64,000 bases of DNA from Aggregatibacter segnis ATCC 33393. Its GTDB lineage: Bacteria > Pseudomonadota > Gammaproteobacteria > Enterobacterales > Pasteurellaceae. Below the pieces are notes generated by a model that was not told where the DNA came from, did no database searches, and saw nothing but the letters and a program-made list of their open reading frames with translations. Positions 56,967 to 64,000 of this stretch are shown here, in pieces. The stretch is taken from positions 97,359 through 161,358 of the forward strand of contig NZ_GL622200.1 in the NCBI RefSeq assembly GCF_000185305.1. Reading direction: 5' to 3'. A program made the translations under genes and the position numbers. Every line of letters starts with the position of its first letter. The first letter of the stretch is position 1.

Positions 56967-57530
56967 GTGTTGCCTCTTGTGAATATTATTAAGATTATTA
57001 TCAACCTTTTACTGACGTTAACCGGTATCGCTTATCCGATACTGTGGCTATTCGCCGATAATCAGCAAATGCTGTTTCATTTACCTTGGATTATGGCGCT
57101 GCTTTGGGCGTTTAAAGGGGCTGTTCAACAGCAGGGGCAACGTTATTTTGCCTGGTGTATGGCGTTTATTTTAGCCGTGGTGGCGCTAACCCGCTCCATT
57201 GAAACCATGTTTTGGTACCCTATCGTCATTAACGTGTTAATGCTTTCGTTATTTGGTGGGAGCCTATTGCGTGGGCAAACTGTGGTTGAGCGTTTAGCGC
57301 GTCTTCAAACACCGGATTTAAATGAGCATGGTGTTCGTTATACCCGAAAAGTCACCCAACTATGGTGTGGGGTTTTTATTGTAAATATCTTGATTACTGC
57401 CACAGCCATTGGATTGGAATATTATGATTTTTGGGCACTCTACACCGGTGTGATTTCCTATTGCATTATGGCGATTGTGATGGCCGGTGAATGGTTGGTC
57501 AGACAAAAAGTAAAAAAACATTATGAATAA
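56967..57530 (+). CDS. Membrane protein of the aryl polyene cluster (COG4648/ApeG-like)
   Basis: Encodes about 187 residues with four hydrophobic segments (about 5-28, 33-52, 60-88 and 120-175). It resembles the small membrane protein found between the carrier proteins and ligase in aryl polyene clusters; its role is unknown. The start is uncertain: GTG 56967 and GTG 56979 are both in frame and neither has a good ribosome-binding site. A 17-codon ATG ORF at 56939 in another frame precedes it. Its stop overlaps the next gene by eight bases. Confidence 0.75.
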   Translation: MLPLVNIIKIIINLLLTLTGIAYPILWLFADNQQMLFHLPWIMALLWAFKGAVQQQGQRYFAWCMAFILAVVALTRSIETMFWYPIVINVLMLSLFGGSLLRGQTVVERLARLQTPDLNEHGVRYTRKVTQLWCGVFIVNILITATAIGLEYYDFWALYTGVISYCIMAIVMAGEWLVRQKVKKHYE

Positions 57531-58833
57531 TCTACGGGATCCTAATGCACTAATTGCCCGCCATCCTGACTGGCAATGGCAAGACTTTCTAACAAGAGCA
57601 TGGCAAATTTCAGCACAATTAAAGCAAGAACAGATTAAATCGGTTGCTTTTTGGTTTGATGATGCGGCATCGTTTGCATGTGCTATGCTGGCGTGTTTTC
57701 ATTCCGGTACGCGTATTTTACTTCCTCCTAATTTGCTTTCGGAAAATCAACAATGGATCAAAGAAAATGCGGATTTTCTGTTTGATGACACTCTGTTTAA
57801 TCATTACGGTATTGAAAAAAAATTCCCTGAAAACCTACCGCACTTTGATTGCCATCATTCCACGGAAATTTGGCTAAAAACCTCAGGCAGTAGCGGACAG
57901 GCGAAAATATTGGTCAAAACAGCTCGGCAAATGTGGTTAGAGGCGGAAGCCATCCATCAATCTCTTCCTTTCCCGCAGGGGAATCATATTCATTTAGTAT
58001 CTAGCGTTTCTGTGCAACATCATTATGGCCTTTCATACCGTATTATGTTACCGCTTATTATGGGGTGGACGATTGCACGTCAACAACAGCCTTATCCCGG
58101 ACATTTGATTAAAGAAAGTTTTGTTGCACCGGCAAGTATTTGGATTAGTAGCCCAATGCTTTTGACCCGCTTAAACCTGGATGATGCGAAGTTACATCAA
58201 TGCCCTTTGCTAGGAATGATTTCCTCCGGCGGTGTGTTACCGACAGATACCGGCAATGCTATTCGGCAACAATTGAAGGTTGATGTGATTGAGTGCTACG
58301 GCAGCACGGAAACCGGCGCAATTGCTTTCCGTGCCGATGATGGTTTGTGGCAGCCGACTGCAATGACTAAGGTCGGACTGAATACCGAAGGCGCCTTATG
58401 GGTTGATTCTGCTTGGCTAAATCAACGGGAGCAAACGGCAGATGGTGCGGAATTATTTGAAGACAAATTTCATTTATTAGGGCGGATTGATCGCATTGTG
58501 AAGTTTGGTGACAAGCGTATTTCATTGGTGAACATCGAGCAGGATTTATTGCGACATCCTTGGGTGGCGGATTGCTATATCGCACAGCATCCGGTGCATT
58601 TCCGACCGGCGGCTTGGGTTGCGTTAAACCCCGATGGTATACAATCCTATCGACAACGTGGACGACGTGCCCTAGTGAGTCAGTTACGTCAGTTTCTAAT
58701 GAAAACTCAAGAACATGCAGGGTTGCCTCGTTTTTGGCGCTTTGTGGAAACACTGCCTCGTAATAGCCAATCTAAAATTAGTAAGCCTGACTTTGAACAA
58801 GCCTTTTTAGCAGAAAAAGAGGATGGTCTATGA
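57523..58833 (+). CDS. Second AMP-dependent ligase (ApeH-like)
   Basis: Encodes 436 residues, a ligase without the hotdog domain. It keeps WLKTSGSSGQAKIL near 118, VIECYGSTETGAIAFRA near 256, HLLGRIDRIVKFGDKRISLVNIE and LPRNSQSKISK. The close resemblance to the ligase half of the gene two positions upstream shows duplication; both appear catalytically complete. It may use a different acid, or be the canonical aryl ligase. It overlaps the next start by four bases. Confidence 0.88.
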   Translation: MNNLRDPNALIARHPDWQWQDFLTRAWQISAQLKQEQIKSVAFWFDDAASFACAMLACFHSGTRILLPPNLLSENQQWIKENADFLFDDTLFNHYGIEKKFPENLPHFDCHHSTEIWLKTSGSSGQAKILVKTARQMWLEAEAIHQSLPFPQGNHIHLVSSVSVQHHYGLSYRIMLPLIMGWTIARQQQPYPGHLIKESFVAPASIWISSPMLLTRLNLDDAKLHQCPLLGMISSGGVLPTDTGNAIRQQLKVDVIECYGSTETGAIAFRADDGLWQPTAMTKVGLNTEGALWVDSAWLNQREQTADGAELFEDKFHLLGRIDRIVKFGDKRISLVNIEQDLLRHPWVADCYIAQHPVHFRPAAWVALNPDGIQSYRQRGRRALVSQLRQFLMKTQEHAGLPRFWRFVETLPRNSQSKISKPDFEQAFLAEKEDGL

Positions 58834-59552
58834 ACAAGGTCATTGTCATTGTTCCTCACTACAACCATTCCAATACGATAGGACATGTCGTTCAGCAGGT
58901 GTTGAAACAACATCTCCCGGTGTTGATTGTCGACGATGGCTCTGCCGAAACTCACGTGGATGTCTTAAAAACATTGCAACATATACCTAACGTTTTTGTG
59001 CATTACTGCCCGACTAACGGGGGCAAAGGTGCGGCAATGAAAATCGGCTTCATGAAAGCGGCTGAAATGGGGTTCACGCATGGTATTCAGGTGGATGCCG
59101 ATGGTCAGCATCACCTTCCAGATATGGCAAAAATGTTGCTCGAAATGCAAAAAAATCCGACCGCACTTATTTGCGGTAAACCGATTTATGGCGAGGATGC
59201 ACCGAAAGCGCGTTTATACGGACGTAAAATTACAGATTTTTGGAATGCTATTCATACGCTTTCTTTTGATATTAAAGATGGCATGTGTGGTTTTCGTCTT
59301 TATCCTTTAGCGCCGATTTTGGATTTAATGGAAGTGGAGTTGTTAGGAAATCGTATGGATTTCGATATCGATATTGTGGTGAAAGCCCATTGGCATCAAA
59401 TCCCCTTAATTTGGGTTGATACGCCGGTGCGTTATCAACAGAACGGCATATCTCATTTCCGTGGCTTTGCAGATAACTGGGGCATCAGTAAAATGCACAG
59501 CCGTTTATTTTTCGGTATGTTGGCACGAGTATTGACGGGGCGTAAAGTATGA
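58830..59552 (+). CDS. Family 2 glycosyltransferase
   Basis: Encodes 240 residues. The GT2 start KVIVIVPHYNHSNTI, VLIVDDGSAETHV near 30, NGGKGAAMKIGF near 63 and the DXD-type VDADGQHH near 88 are present, as in dolichol-phosphate mannose synthase-like enzymes. In the canonical cluster one protein joins a glycosyltransferase and an acyltransferase; here the acyltransferase is a separate gene that overlaps by four bases. The sugar and acceptor cannot be read. Confidence 0.87.
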   Translation: MNKVIVIVPHYNHSNTIGHVVQQVLKQHLPVLIVDDGSAETHVDVLKTLQHIPNVFVHYCPTNGGKGAAMKIGFMKAAEMGFTHGIQVDADGQHHLPDMAKMLLEMQKNPTALICGKPIYGEDAPKARLYGRKITDFWNAIHTLSFDIKDGMCGFRLYPLAPILDLMEVELLGNRMDFDIDIVVKAHWHQIPLIWVDTPVRYQQNGISHFRGFADNWGISKMHSRLFFGMLARVLTGRKV

Positions 59553-60469
59553 GCTCTCAACATTGGGCAGAGCAAAATGAGCGCGGGAGTAAGCTCTCCT
59601 TAAATTTAACTCGTCTTATTGTGCAATACTGCCCGTTGTGGGTCATTAAACTGGTCACTTTTTTTGTAGTGAGCTATTTTTTCCTGACGTCTCAAAAGGC
59701 TCGACGTAATATTCGTCGCTATCAACAACGACTCCAACAAACCTTTCCTCAGGTTAATTTGCCCCGTTATCCCGTGTTTTGTCATTTTTTAGCCTTTGGT
59801 GAGGCGATCACGGATCGTTTCGCCGTCTGGCAGAAAAAAATTCGTTATGCCGATTTAATTGATGATGACACGGATAACGTCTATCAAGCGATTCGTTCAG
59901 GAGGTCGTGGACAAATTCTGGTTTGTTCTCATTTTGGCAATATCGAGATTTGTCGTGCGTTGGTCGATAACCCAAATCATAGCAATTTTAAGCTAAACAT
60001 TTTGGTGCATAACCGTCATGCACAAGCCTTTAATGAATCTCTCGAAAAGGCAGGAGCCACTTCCTTACCATTAATTCAAGTAGAAGATTTGGATGCGGCA
60101 AAAATGTTGGAGCTACATGAACGGCTTGAGCGTGGTGAGTGGATTGCGATTGCGGCCGATCGCGTGCCGGTACGCGGCGATAAAACGCAAAAAGTGGATT
60201 TCTTAGGTGCTCAAGCTTCCTTTCCACAAGGTGTATGGCTGATGGCAAGTTTACTGAAAGCCCCCATTAATACGGTCTTTTGCTTAAAAAAATGGGGCGA
60301 CTATCATTTAAAATTGCGTCATTTTTCCGGCCCTATCGAGGGGCACGGAAAGCAACGAGCTGAGAATATTGAACAGGCAATGCAACGCTATGCGGATTTA
60401 TTAGCGAAAGAATGTGCCGAAAACCCCTTGTATTGGTTTAATTTTTACGATTTTTGGGAAGATGATTAA
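59549..60469 (+). CDS. LpxL/HtrB-like lysophospholipid acyltransferase
   Basis: Encodes 306 residues with an N-terminal hydrophobic segment (residues 29-47). The family motif CSHFGNIEICRAL near 128 supplies the catalytic His and Glu, and AADRVPVRGDKTQKVDFLGAQASFPQG near 205 follows the family pattern. It probably acylates the lipid or sugar part of the aryl polyene lipid in the inner membrane. It follows the glycosyltransferase directly and overlaps it by four bases. Confidence 0.87.
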   Translation: MSSQHWAEQNERGSKLSLNLTRLIVQYCPLWVIKLVTFFVVSYFFLTSQKARRNIRRYQQRLQQTFPQVNLPRYPVFCHFLAFGEAITDRFAVWQKKIRYADLIDDDTDNVYQAIRSGGRGQILVCSHFGNIEICRALVDNPNHSNFKLNILVHNRHAQAFNESLEKAGATSLPLIQVEDLDAAKMLELHERLERGEWIAIAADRVPVRGDKTQKVDFLGAQASFPQGVWLMASLLKAPINTVFCLKKWGDYHLKLRHFSGPIEGHGKQRAENIEQAMQRYADLLAKECAENPLYWFNFYDFWEDD

Positions 60470-60470
60470 A

Positions 60471-60923
60471 ATGTTAAGAAAGAAAAAAGACGTTTATTGT
60501 CACCATGCCTCTGAATATGAAATCCAGTTTTTTGATGTGGATTCTATGAATATTATGTGGCATGGGCATTATGTGAAATATTTGGAAATGGCGCGTTGTG
60601 CCTTTTTAGACGAAATTCATTACACCTATGATGTGATGAAAGAAAAAGGCTACGGTTGGCCTATCGTCCAGTTGAATTTGAAATATGTGAAACCGGCGTT
60701 GTTTCGCCAAAAAATTCGTGTGGAGCTTTCGTTGGTGGAATATGAAACCTGCATTCGCATTGATTATATTATTCGTGATATTGCAACGAATGAGAAACTC
60801 ACTGCAGGTAGCACAACGCAAGTGGCCGTAGAAATTAAAAGCGGAGAGATGCAGCTGCAGACACCGCCTTGTTGGCGAAGTGCGGTGGAAAATCACCCGA
60901 CTTTCCAACGGGAGACGGCATAA
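60471..60923 (+). CDS. 4-hydroxybenzoyl-CoA-type thioesterase (ApeK-like)
   Basis: Encodes 150 residues from ATG 60471, which has GGGAAGAT eight bases upstream; ATG 60462 is possible. The hotdog active site is FFDVDSMNIMWHGHYVKYLEMAR near 19-41 with the catalytic Asp. It may release stalled chains from carrier protein. Its stop shares a base with the next start (TAATG). Confidence 0.87.
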   Translation: MLRKKKDVYCHHASEYEIQFFDVDSMNIMWHGHYVKYLEMARCAFLDEIHYTYDVMKEKGYGWPIVQLNLKYVKPALFRQKIRVELSLVEYETCIRIDYIIRDIATNEKLTAGSTTQVAVEIKSGEMQLQTPPCWRSAVENHPTFQRETA

Positions 60924-61507
60924 TGCGTATTTTATTGACTATTTGTTTATTGTGGTTGAGTCCGTTGACTTGGGCATTTTCTGAAAATGAACTTATTACT
61001 TTGTTGCAAACCCCGCAAAACGTGCAAGGTGATTTTACCCAACAGCGTTTTCTGAAATCTTTAAATAAGCCAATTACCACCCAAGGTAAATTTGTCTTAT
61101 TGGCGCAAAAAGGGCTTTTATGGCAAATGGAAAAACCCTTTACTAATCAGCTCCGTGTAAAAAAAGACGGCATTATGCAATGGGATGGAAAGCAATGGGT
61201 GGCAAATGGAAAAATGGGACAGGCGGAACAAATCAGTTTGTTCCTCGGTTTGTTATCGGGGGATATTTCCGGGTTAAAAACGCAATTTGATGCAATGCTG
61301 GTTGGTGAAGCGAAAAATTGGTCTTTAACGTTAACCCCAAGTTCGTTGCTGATGAAACAGATTTTTAATCATATTGAAATTCAAGGTGATAGCGTGGTGA
61401 AAACCATTGTGTTAGATGAAAAACAAGGAGATAAAACCCAAATTCATTTTGACAATGTTCAGCAAAACCAACCGTTAACGGCGTTCGCTCAGGCGGCGTT
61501 GGAATAA
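60923..61507 (+). CDS. LolA-like outer-membrane lipoprotein carrier (ApeL-like)
   Basis: Encodes 194 residues from ATG 60923; a longer TTG frame is rejected. A signal peptide (RILLTICLLWLSPLTWA) precedes a LolA-type fold with VQGDFTQQRFLKSLNKPI near 30 and QMEKPFTNQL and WDGKQW. In aryl polyene clusters such a periplasmic protein is thought to carry the lipid-linked product to the outer membrane. It lies just before the MMPL exporter. Confidence 0.85.
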   Translation: MRILLTICLLWLSPLTWAFSENELITLLQTPQNVQGDFTQQRFLKSLNKPITTQGKFVLLAQKGLLWQMEKPFTNQLRVKKDGIMQWDGKQWVANGKMGQAEQISLFLGLLSGDISGLKTQFDAMLVGEAKNWSLTLTPSSLLMKQIFNHIEIQGDSVVKTIVLDEKQGDKTQIHFDNVQQNQPLTAFAQAALE

Positions 61508-61514
61508 AAAAACG

Positions 61515-63788
61515 ATGAAAAAATCCACCGCACTTGCCTTTCTTTATGCTTCATTTTTACTGATCACCTTGTTGCTGTTTGGCTATGCTGTGAAGCAAGG
61601 TCATTGGCTACAAACGGATTTGCGCGCTTTATTGCCGCAAGAACAAGGATGGTCGTCTTGGCAGGCGAAGGCGGATCAACATCAAGAAGAACAACTCAAT
61701 CAACAGGTGATTTTGCTGGTCGGCCATTCGGATGCGCAAACCGCCTTTACATTAAATGCGTCTGTGGCGCAACAATGGCGGGAAAGTGGGTTGTTTGCTC
61801 AGGTGAATGAGCGAATGCAGCCGGATATTGATGTGTTACGCAATGAAATCAAACACCTACGTTTAGCCACCTTGCCTCAAGAGATTCGTCAGCAGTTATT
61901 AACGGCACCCCAAGTTTATTTCCAACAATATGCGGAACAATTGCTCAATCCTTTTACGCAAAGCAATTTATTATCTTTAGAGCAAGATTGGCTAGGGTTG
62001 GGGCGTTTTGTCTTGCCTCAGGCACAAACACAAAGTCGTATTCAATGGAATGCGATAAATGGCATGCTTTATGTGACGGAAAATGATCAAACATGGGTGT
62101 TGTTACGAGGCGTATTGCGACAGAGTAGTTTGATTAATCCATCTGTTAATTTGACCGCACTTTTGGCGCAAAATCGTCTTCAAATTGAAGAAAATAAAGG
62201 GCAAATGCGTGCTGCAGGTACGGCGTTATTTGCGGCTCATGCCAAAGTGAAAGCAGAACAAGAAAGCACTTTCATGAGTATTTTGGGCATTAGCCTGACC
62301 TTATTGTTGTTACTATTTACGTTTCGAACCTTTCGTGTGCTTTGGTTGTTTTTGCCGATCTTAGCCGGTATGTTAAGTGGCGTGACGGCAACGGTGTACG
62401 CATTTGGACAAATTCACATTTTAACCCTTGTTATCGGTACCAGCTTAATCGGTGTGCTCATTGATTTCCCGCTTCATTGGCTTTCATCTTCACTTTCTCA
62501 TGTTACTTGGAACGCCGCTCAGACCATGCGGAAATTGCGTTTTACCTTTTTGATTAGTCTATTGGTGACTTTGCTCGGGTATGGCTTGTTAGGTTTTACG
62601 GTACTTCCGGTATTAAAACAAACCGCACTTTTTTCTGCCGTAGCGCTGATTGCTGCGATGTTAGCGACCTTGCTCTTTTTGCCGCCACTATTTCGTCATT
62701 ATCAGGCAAAACCTTTGCTTTCCCGACCTAAAGTGCGGTCGATTTTTACGCTGTTTTTACACTATAAATTCGGCATTTTGGCGAAAAGTATCGCTTTGCT
62801 TTTTGTTGCGGCAGGGTTGTTTCAATCAAGTTGGCGCGATGATATTCGCGAATGGGTTGCTATGCCGCAGGGAATGCTGATGGAAGCAAAGCAAATCAGT
62901 GAGTTAACGGGCATTGATTTAGGGAATCGTTATTTCTTGGTACTTGCAGAGAATGATGATGAATTACTGGAAAAAGAGACTGTCTTGACTCAGCAACTAG
63001 AGGCGCAAAATATTCCGTACCGAGCCTTATCTCAATGGCTTATGTCCACAAACCAACAGCAACAATTCATTCAGCAATTCACTGCGGCGGTCCAACCGCA
63101 AGATTATGCTGTGTTGCAAGATATAGGGATTCCGCCGGAAACTATCCAAACCGCTTTGCTGGCGTTAGGTACAGAAACGCCTTTATCCTTGTCTTCTGCC
63201 TTGCAACAACAAATCGGGCAAGCGTGGCAAACGTTATATTTGGGGTATTTATTGCCGGAGAAAGTTGCCGGTATTGTGCAGATTGTTGGTCAATCTGCCT
63301 TTCCGTTTGAAAATTTGGCCAATCAGCAAGATATCTTTTGGACGGATAAACGATCGCATTTGAATCAAGCATTTCAAGCCACCCGTGATCAGGCAGCCTG
63401 GCTTAAAGCAATGTCATTTTTGTTTGCCGGTTTATTGTTATGGCGTTTCTTTGGTGTGAAAAAGACGGTGACCATGTTATTGCCACCATTATGTGCCATT
63501 GTGTTGACGATAGCCATTTTCGGCTGGGTAGGCTGGCCAATCAGTTTATTTACGATGTTCGGCTTGTTATTAGTGTCTGCCATCGGGATTGATTATACCG
63601 CCTATATGCAAACGGCAAATGAACCTTTATACGGTAAGTACATTGCGGTATTATTGGCGGCGACCACAACGCTCATTTCCTTTGTTTTACTGGGCTTAAG
63701 CTCAACACCTGCTGTTGCCTCTTTTGGTTTAAGCGTCAGTCTTGGTGTGTTATTCAGTGTTATCATTACGTTTAAAATGTTGCGGTAA
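61515..63788 (+). CDS. MMPL-family RND exporter (ApeM-like)
   Basis: Encodes 757 residues. One N-terminal helix is followed by a large periplasmic domain, five to six helices (about 245-400), a second periplasmic domain and five to six helices (about 625-755). Motifs LIDFPLHWLSSS near 315 and GIDYTAYMQTANEP near 693 hold the acidic residues used for proton coupling in MMPL/RND proteins. It likely exports the aryl polyene lipid from the inner membrane. Three exact uptake signals lie inside (62154, 62622, 62730). Confidence 0.9.
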   Translation: MKKSTALAFLYASFLLITLLLFGYAVKQGHWLQTDLRALLPQEQGWSSWQAKADQHQEEQLNQQVILLVGHSDAQTAFTLNASVAQQWRESGLFAQVNERMQPDIDVLRNEIKHLRLATLPQEIRQQLLTAPQVYFQQYAEQLLNPFTQSNLLSLEQDWLGLGRFVLPQAQTQSRIQWNAINGMLYVTENDQTWVLLRGVLRQSSLINPSVNLTALLAQNRLQIEENKGQMRAAGTALFAAHAKVKAEQESTFMSILGISLTLLLLLFTFRTFRVLWLFLPILAGMLSGVTATVYAFGQIHILTLVIGTSLIGVLIDFPLHWLSSSLSHVTWNAAQTMRKLRFTFLISLLVTLLGYGLLGFTVLPVLKQTALFSAVALIAAMLATLLFLPPLFRHYQAKPLLSRPKVRSIFTLFLHYKFGILAKSIALLFVAAGLFQSSWRDDIREWVAMPQGMLMEAKQISELTGIDLGNRYFLVLAENDDELLEKETVLTQQLEAQNIPYRALSQWLMSTNQQQQFIQQFTAAVQPQDYAVLQDIGIPPETIQTALLALGTETPLSLSSALQQQIGQAWQTLYLGYLLPEKVAGIVQIVGQSAFPFENLANQQDIFWTDKRSHLNQAFQATRDQAAWLKAMSFLFAGLLLWRFFGVKKTVTMLLPPLCAIVLTIAIFGWVGWPISLFTMFGLLLVSAIGIDYTAYMQTANEPLYGKYIAVLLAATTTLISFVLLGLSSTPAVASFGLSVSLGVLFSVIITFKMLR

Positions 63789-63794
63789 GGAAGT

Positions 63795-64000
63795 ATGAAA
63801 TATTGTTTAATTCTCTTTTTTGCCATGTTAACGGCGTGTAGCACATTACCAACGGTAAAACAGTTGCCGGCGCATCAAGGCATTCGAGTCTTTAAAGTCG
63901 AACAAGTGACGGCTGAAAATCAATTACAGCAAGCCAGTTTGTTAACCTTACAAATGGATGCACAACAATGGCGTTGGGTGCAAACGGATCCGCTTGGTGC
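63795..64000 (+). CDS. Lipoprotein of the aryl polyene cluster (DUF3261/ApeN-like), partial
   Basis: Only the first 68 codons are in the window. A signal peptide ends in MLTAC with the lipid cysteine at residue 15, and AAGGAAGT precedes the ATG. In other aryl polyene clusters the gene after the MMPL exporter encodes a lipoprotein of the DUF3261 family, and the start here fits that position. The frame is open to the window edge, so length and family cannot be confirmed. Confidence 0.7.
   Translation, partial: MKYCLILFFAMLTACSTLPTVKQLPAHQGIRVFKVEQVTAENQLQQASLLTLQMDAQQWRWVQTDPLG

Noticed and set aside
56939-56992. Mini-ORF between ligase and membrane protein genes
   Set aside because: It has 17 codons, no ribosome-binding site and no recognisable sequence; I kept it only as a note on the uncertain start.

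Overview
The window is a stretch of chromosome from a member of the Pasteurellaceae. The evidence is the dense 10-base Hin-type DNA uptake signal (AAAGTGCGGT or its complement) throughout, an AT-leaning base composition, and gene sets typical of Haemophilus and Aggregatibacter: kdkA, opsX, lgtF, asnA/asnC, an arcB-arcC pair, and the HI1051-HI1053 block as I recall it. Aggregatibacter or a close Haemophilus relative is the best guess; species cannot be fixed from the sequence alone. I see no insertion sequence, prophage, CRISPR array or integron.

Layout. 1-1200: end of an rRNA operon (5S, tRNA-Asp, tRNA-Trp), then ytfJ, tRNA-Arg and tRNA-Pro on the other strand. 1.3-10.7 kb: housekeeping genes (folD, the heat-shock groES-groEL operon behind a sigma-32 promoter, fxsA, aspA with a CRP-like site, a family 9 glycosyltransferase overlapping tail-to-tail with a YczE-like membrane protein, nupC-deoD). 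10.7-18.5 kb: a long structured leader, a giant trimeric autotransporter adhesin gene broken by one in-frame TGA, and an intact SmpA/OmlA-OmpA lipoprotein gene of the TpgA type. 18.5-28 kb: udp, divergent asnC/asnA, dusA-clcA, an arcB-arcC-YfcC transporter unit without arginine deiminase, and an Lrp-like regulator.

28-42 kb: the complete S10, spc and alpha ribosomal protein operons in the usual gammaproteobacterial order, including rpmD and rpmJ, secY and rpoA, with promoters and leader RNA structures. 42-46.7 kb: lipooligosaccharide inner-core genes (lgtF, waaA, kdkA, opsX) with coaD. 46.7-52.7 kb: an AhpD-like protein, an AraC regulator, an ABC exporter, then dapF-xerC-yigB.

52.8-64 kb: the most notable system, a tightly overlapping operon matching aryl polyene (APE) biosynthesis. 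It encodes a lipoprotein, chain-length-factor-like ketosynthase, PlsC-type acyltransferase, two acyl carrier proteins, an adenylating ligase fused to a hotdog dehydratase, a membrane protein, a second adenylating ligase, a glycosyltransferase, an LpxL-type acyltransferase, a thioesterase, a LolA-like protein, an MMPL/RND exporter and the start of another lipoprotein. The cluster runs off the right edge, where ketosynthases, ketoreductase and a second dehydratase would be expected. The two ligases, the ligase-dehydratase fusion and the split glycosyltransferase/acyltransferase distinguish it from the layout I know for Escherichia and Xenorhabdus.
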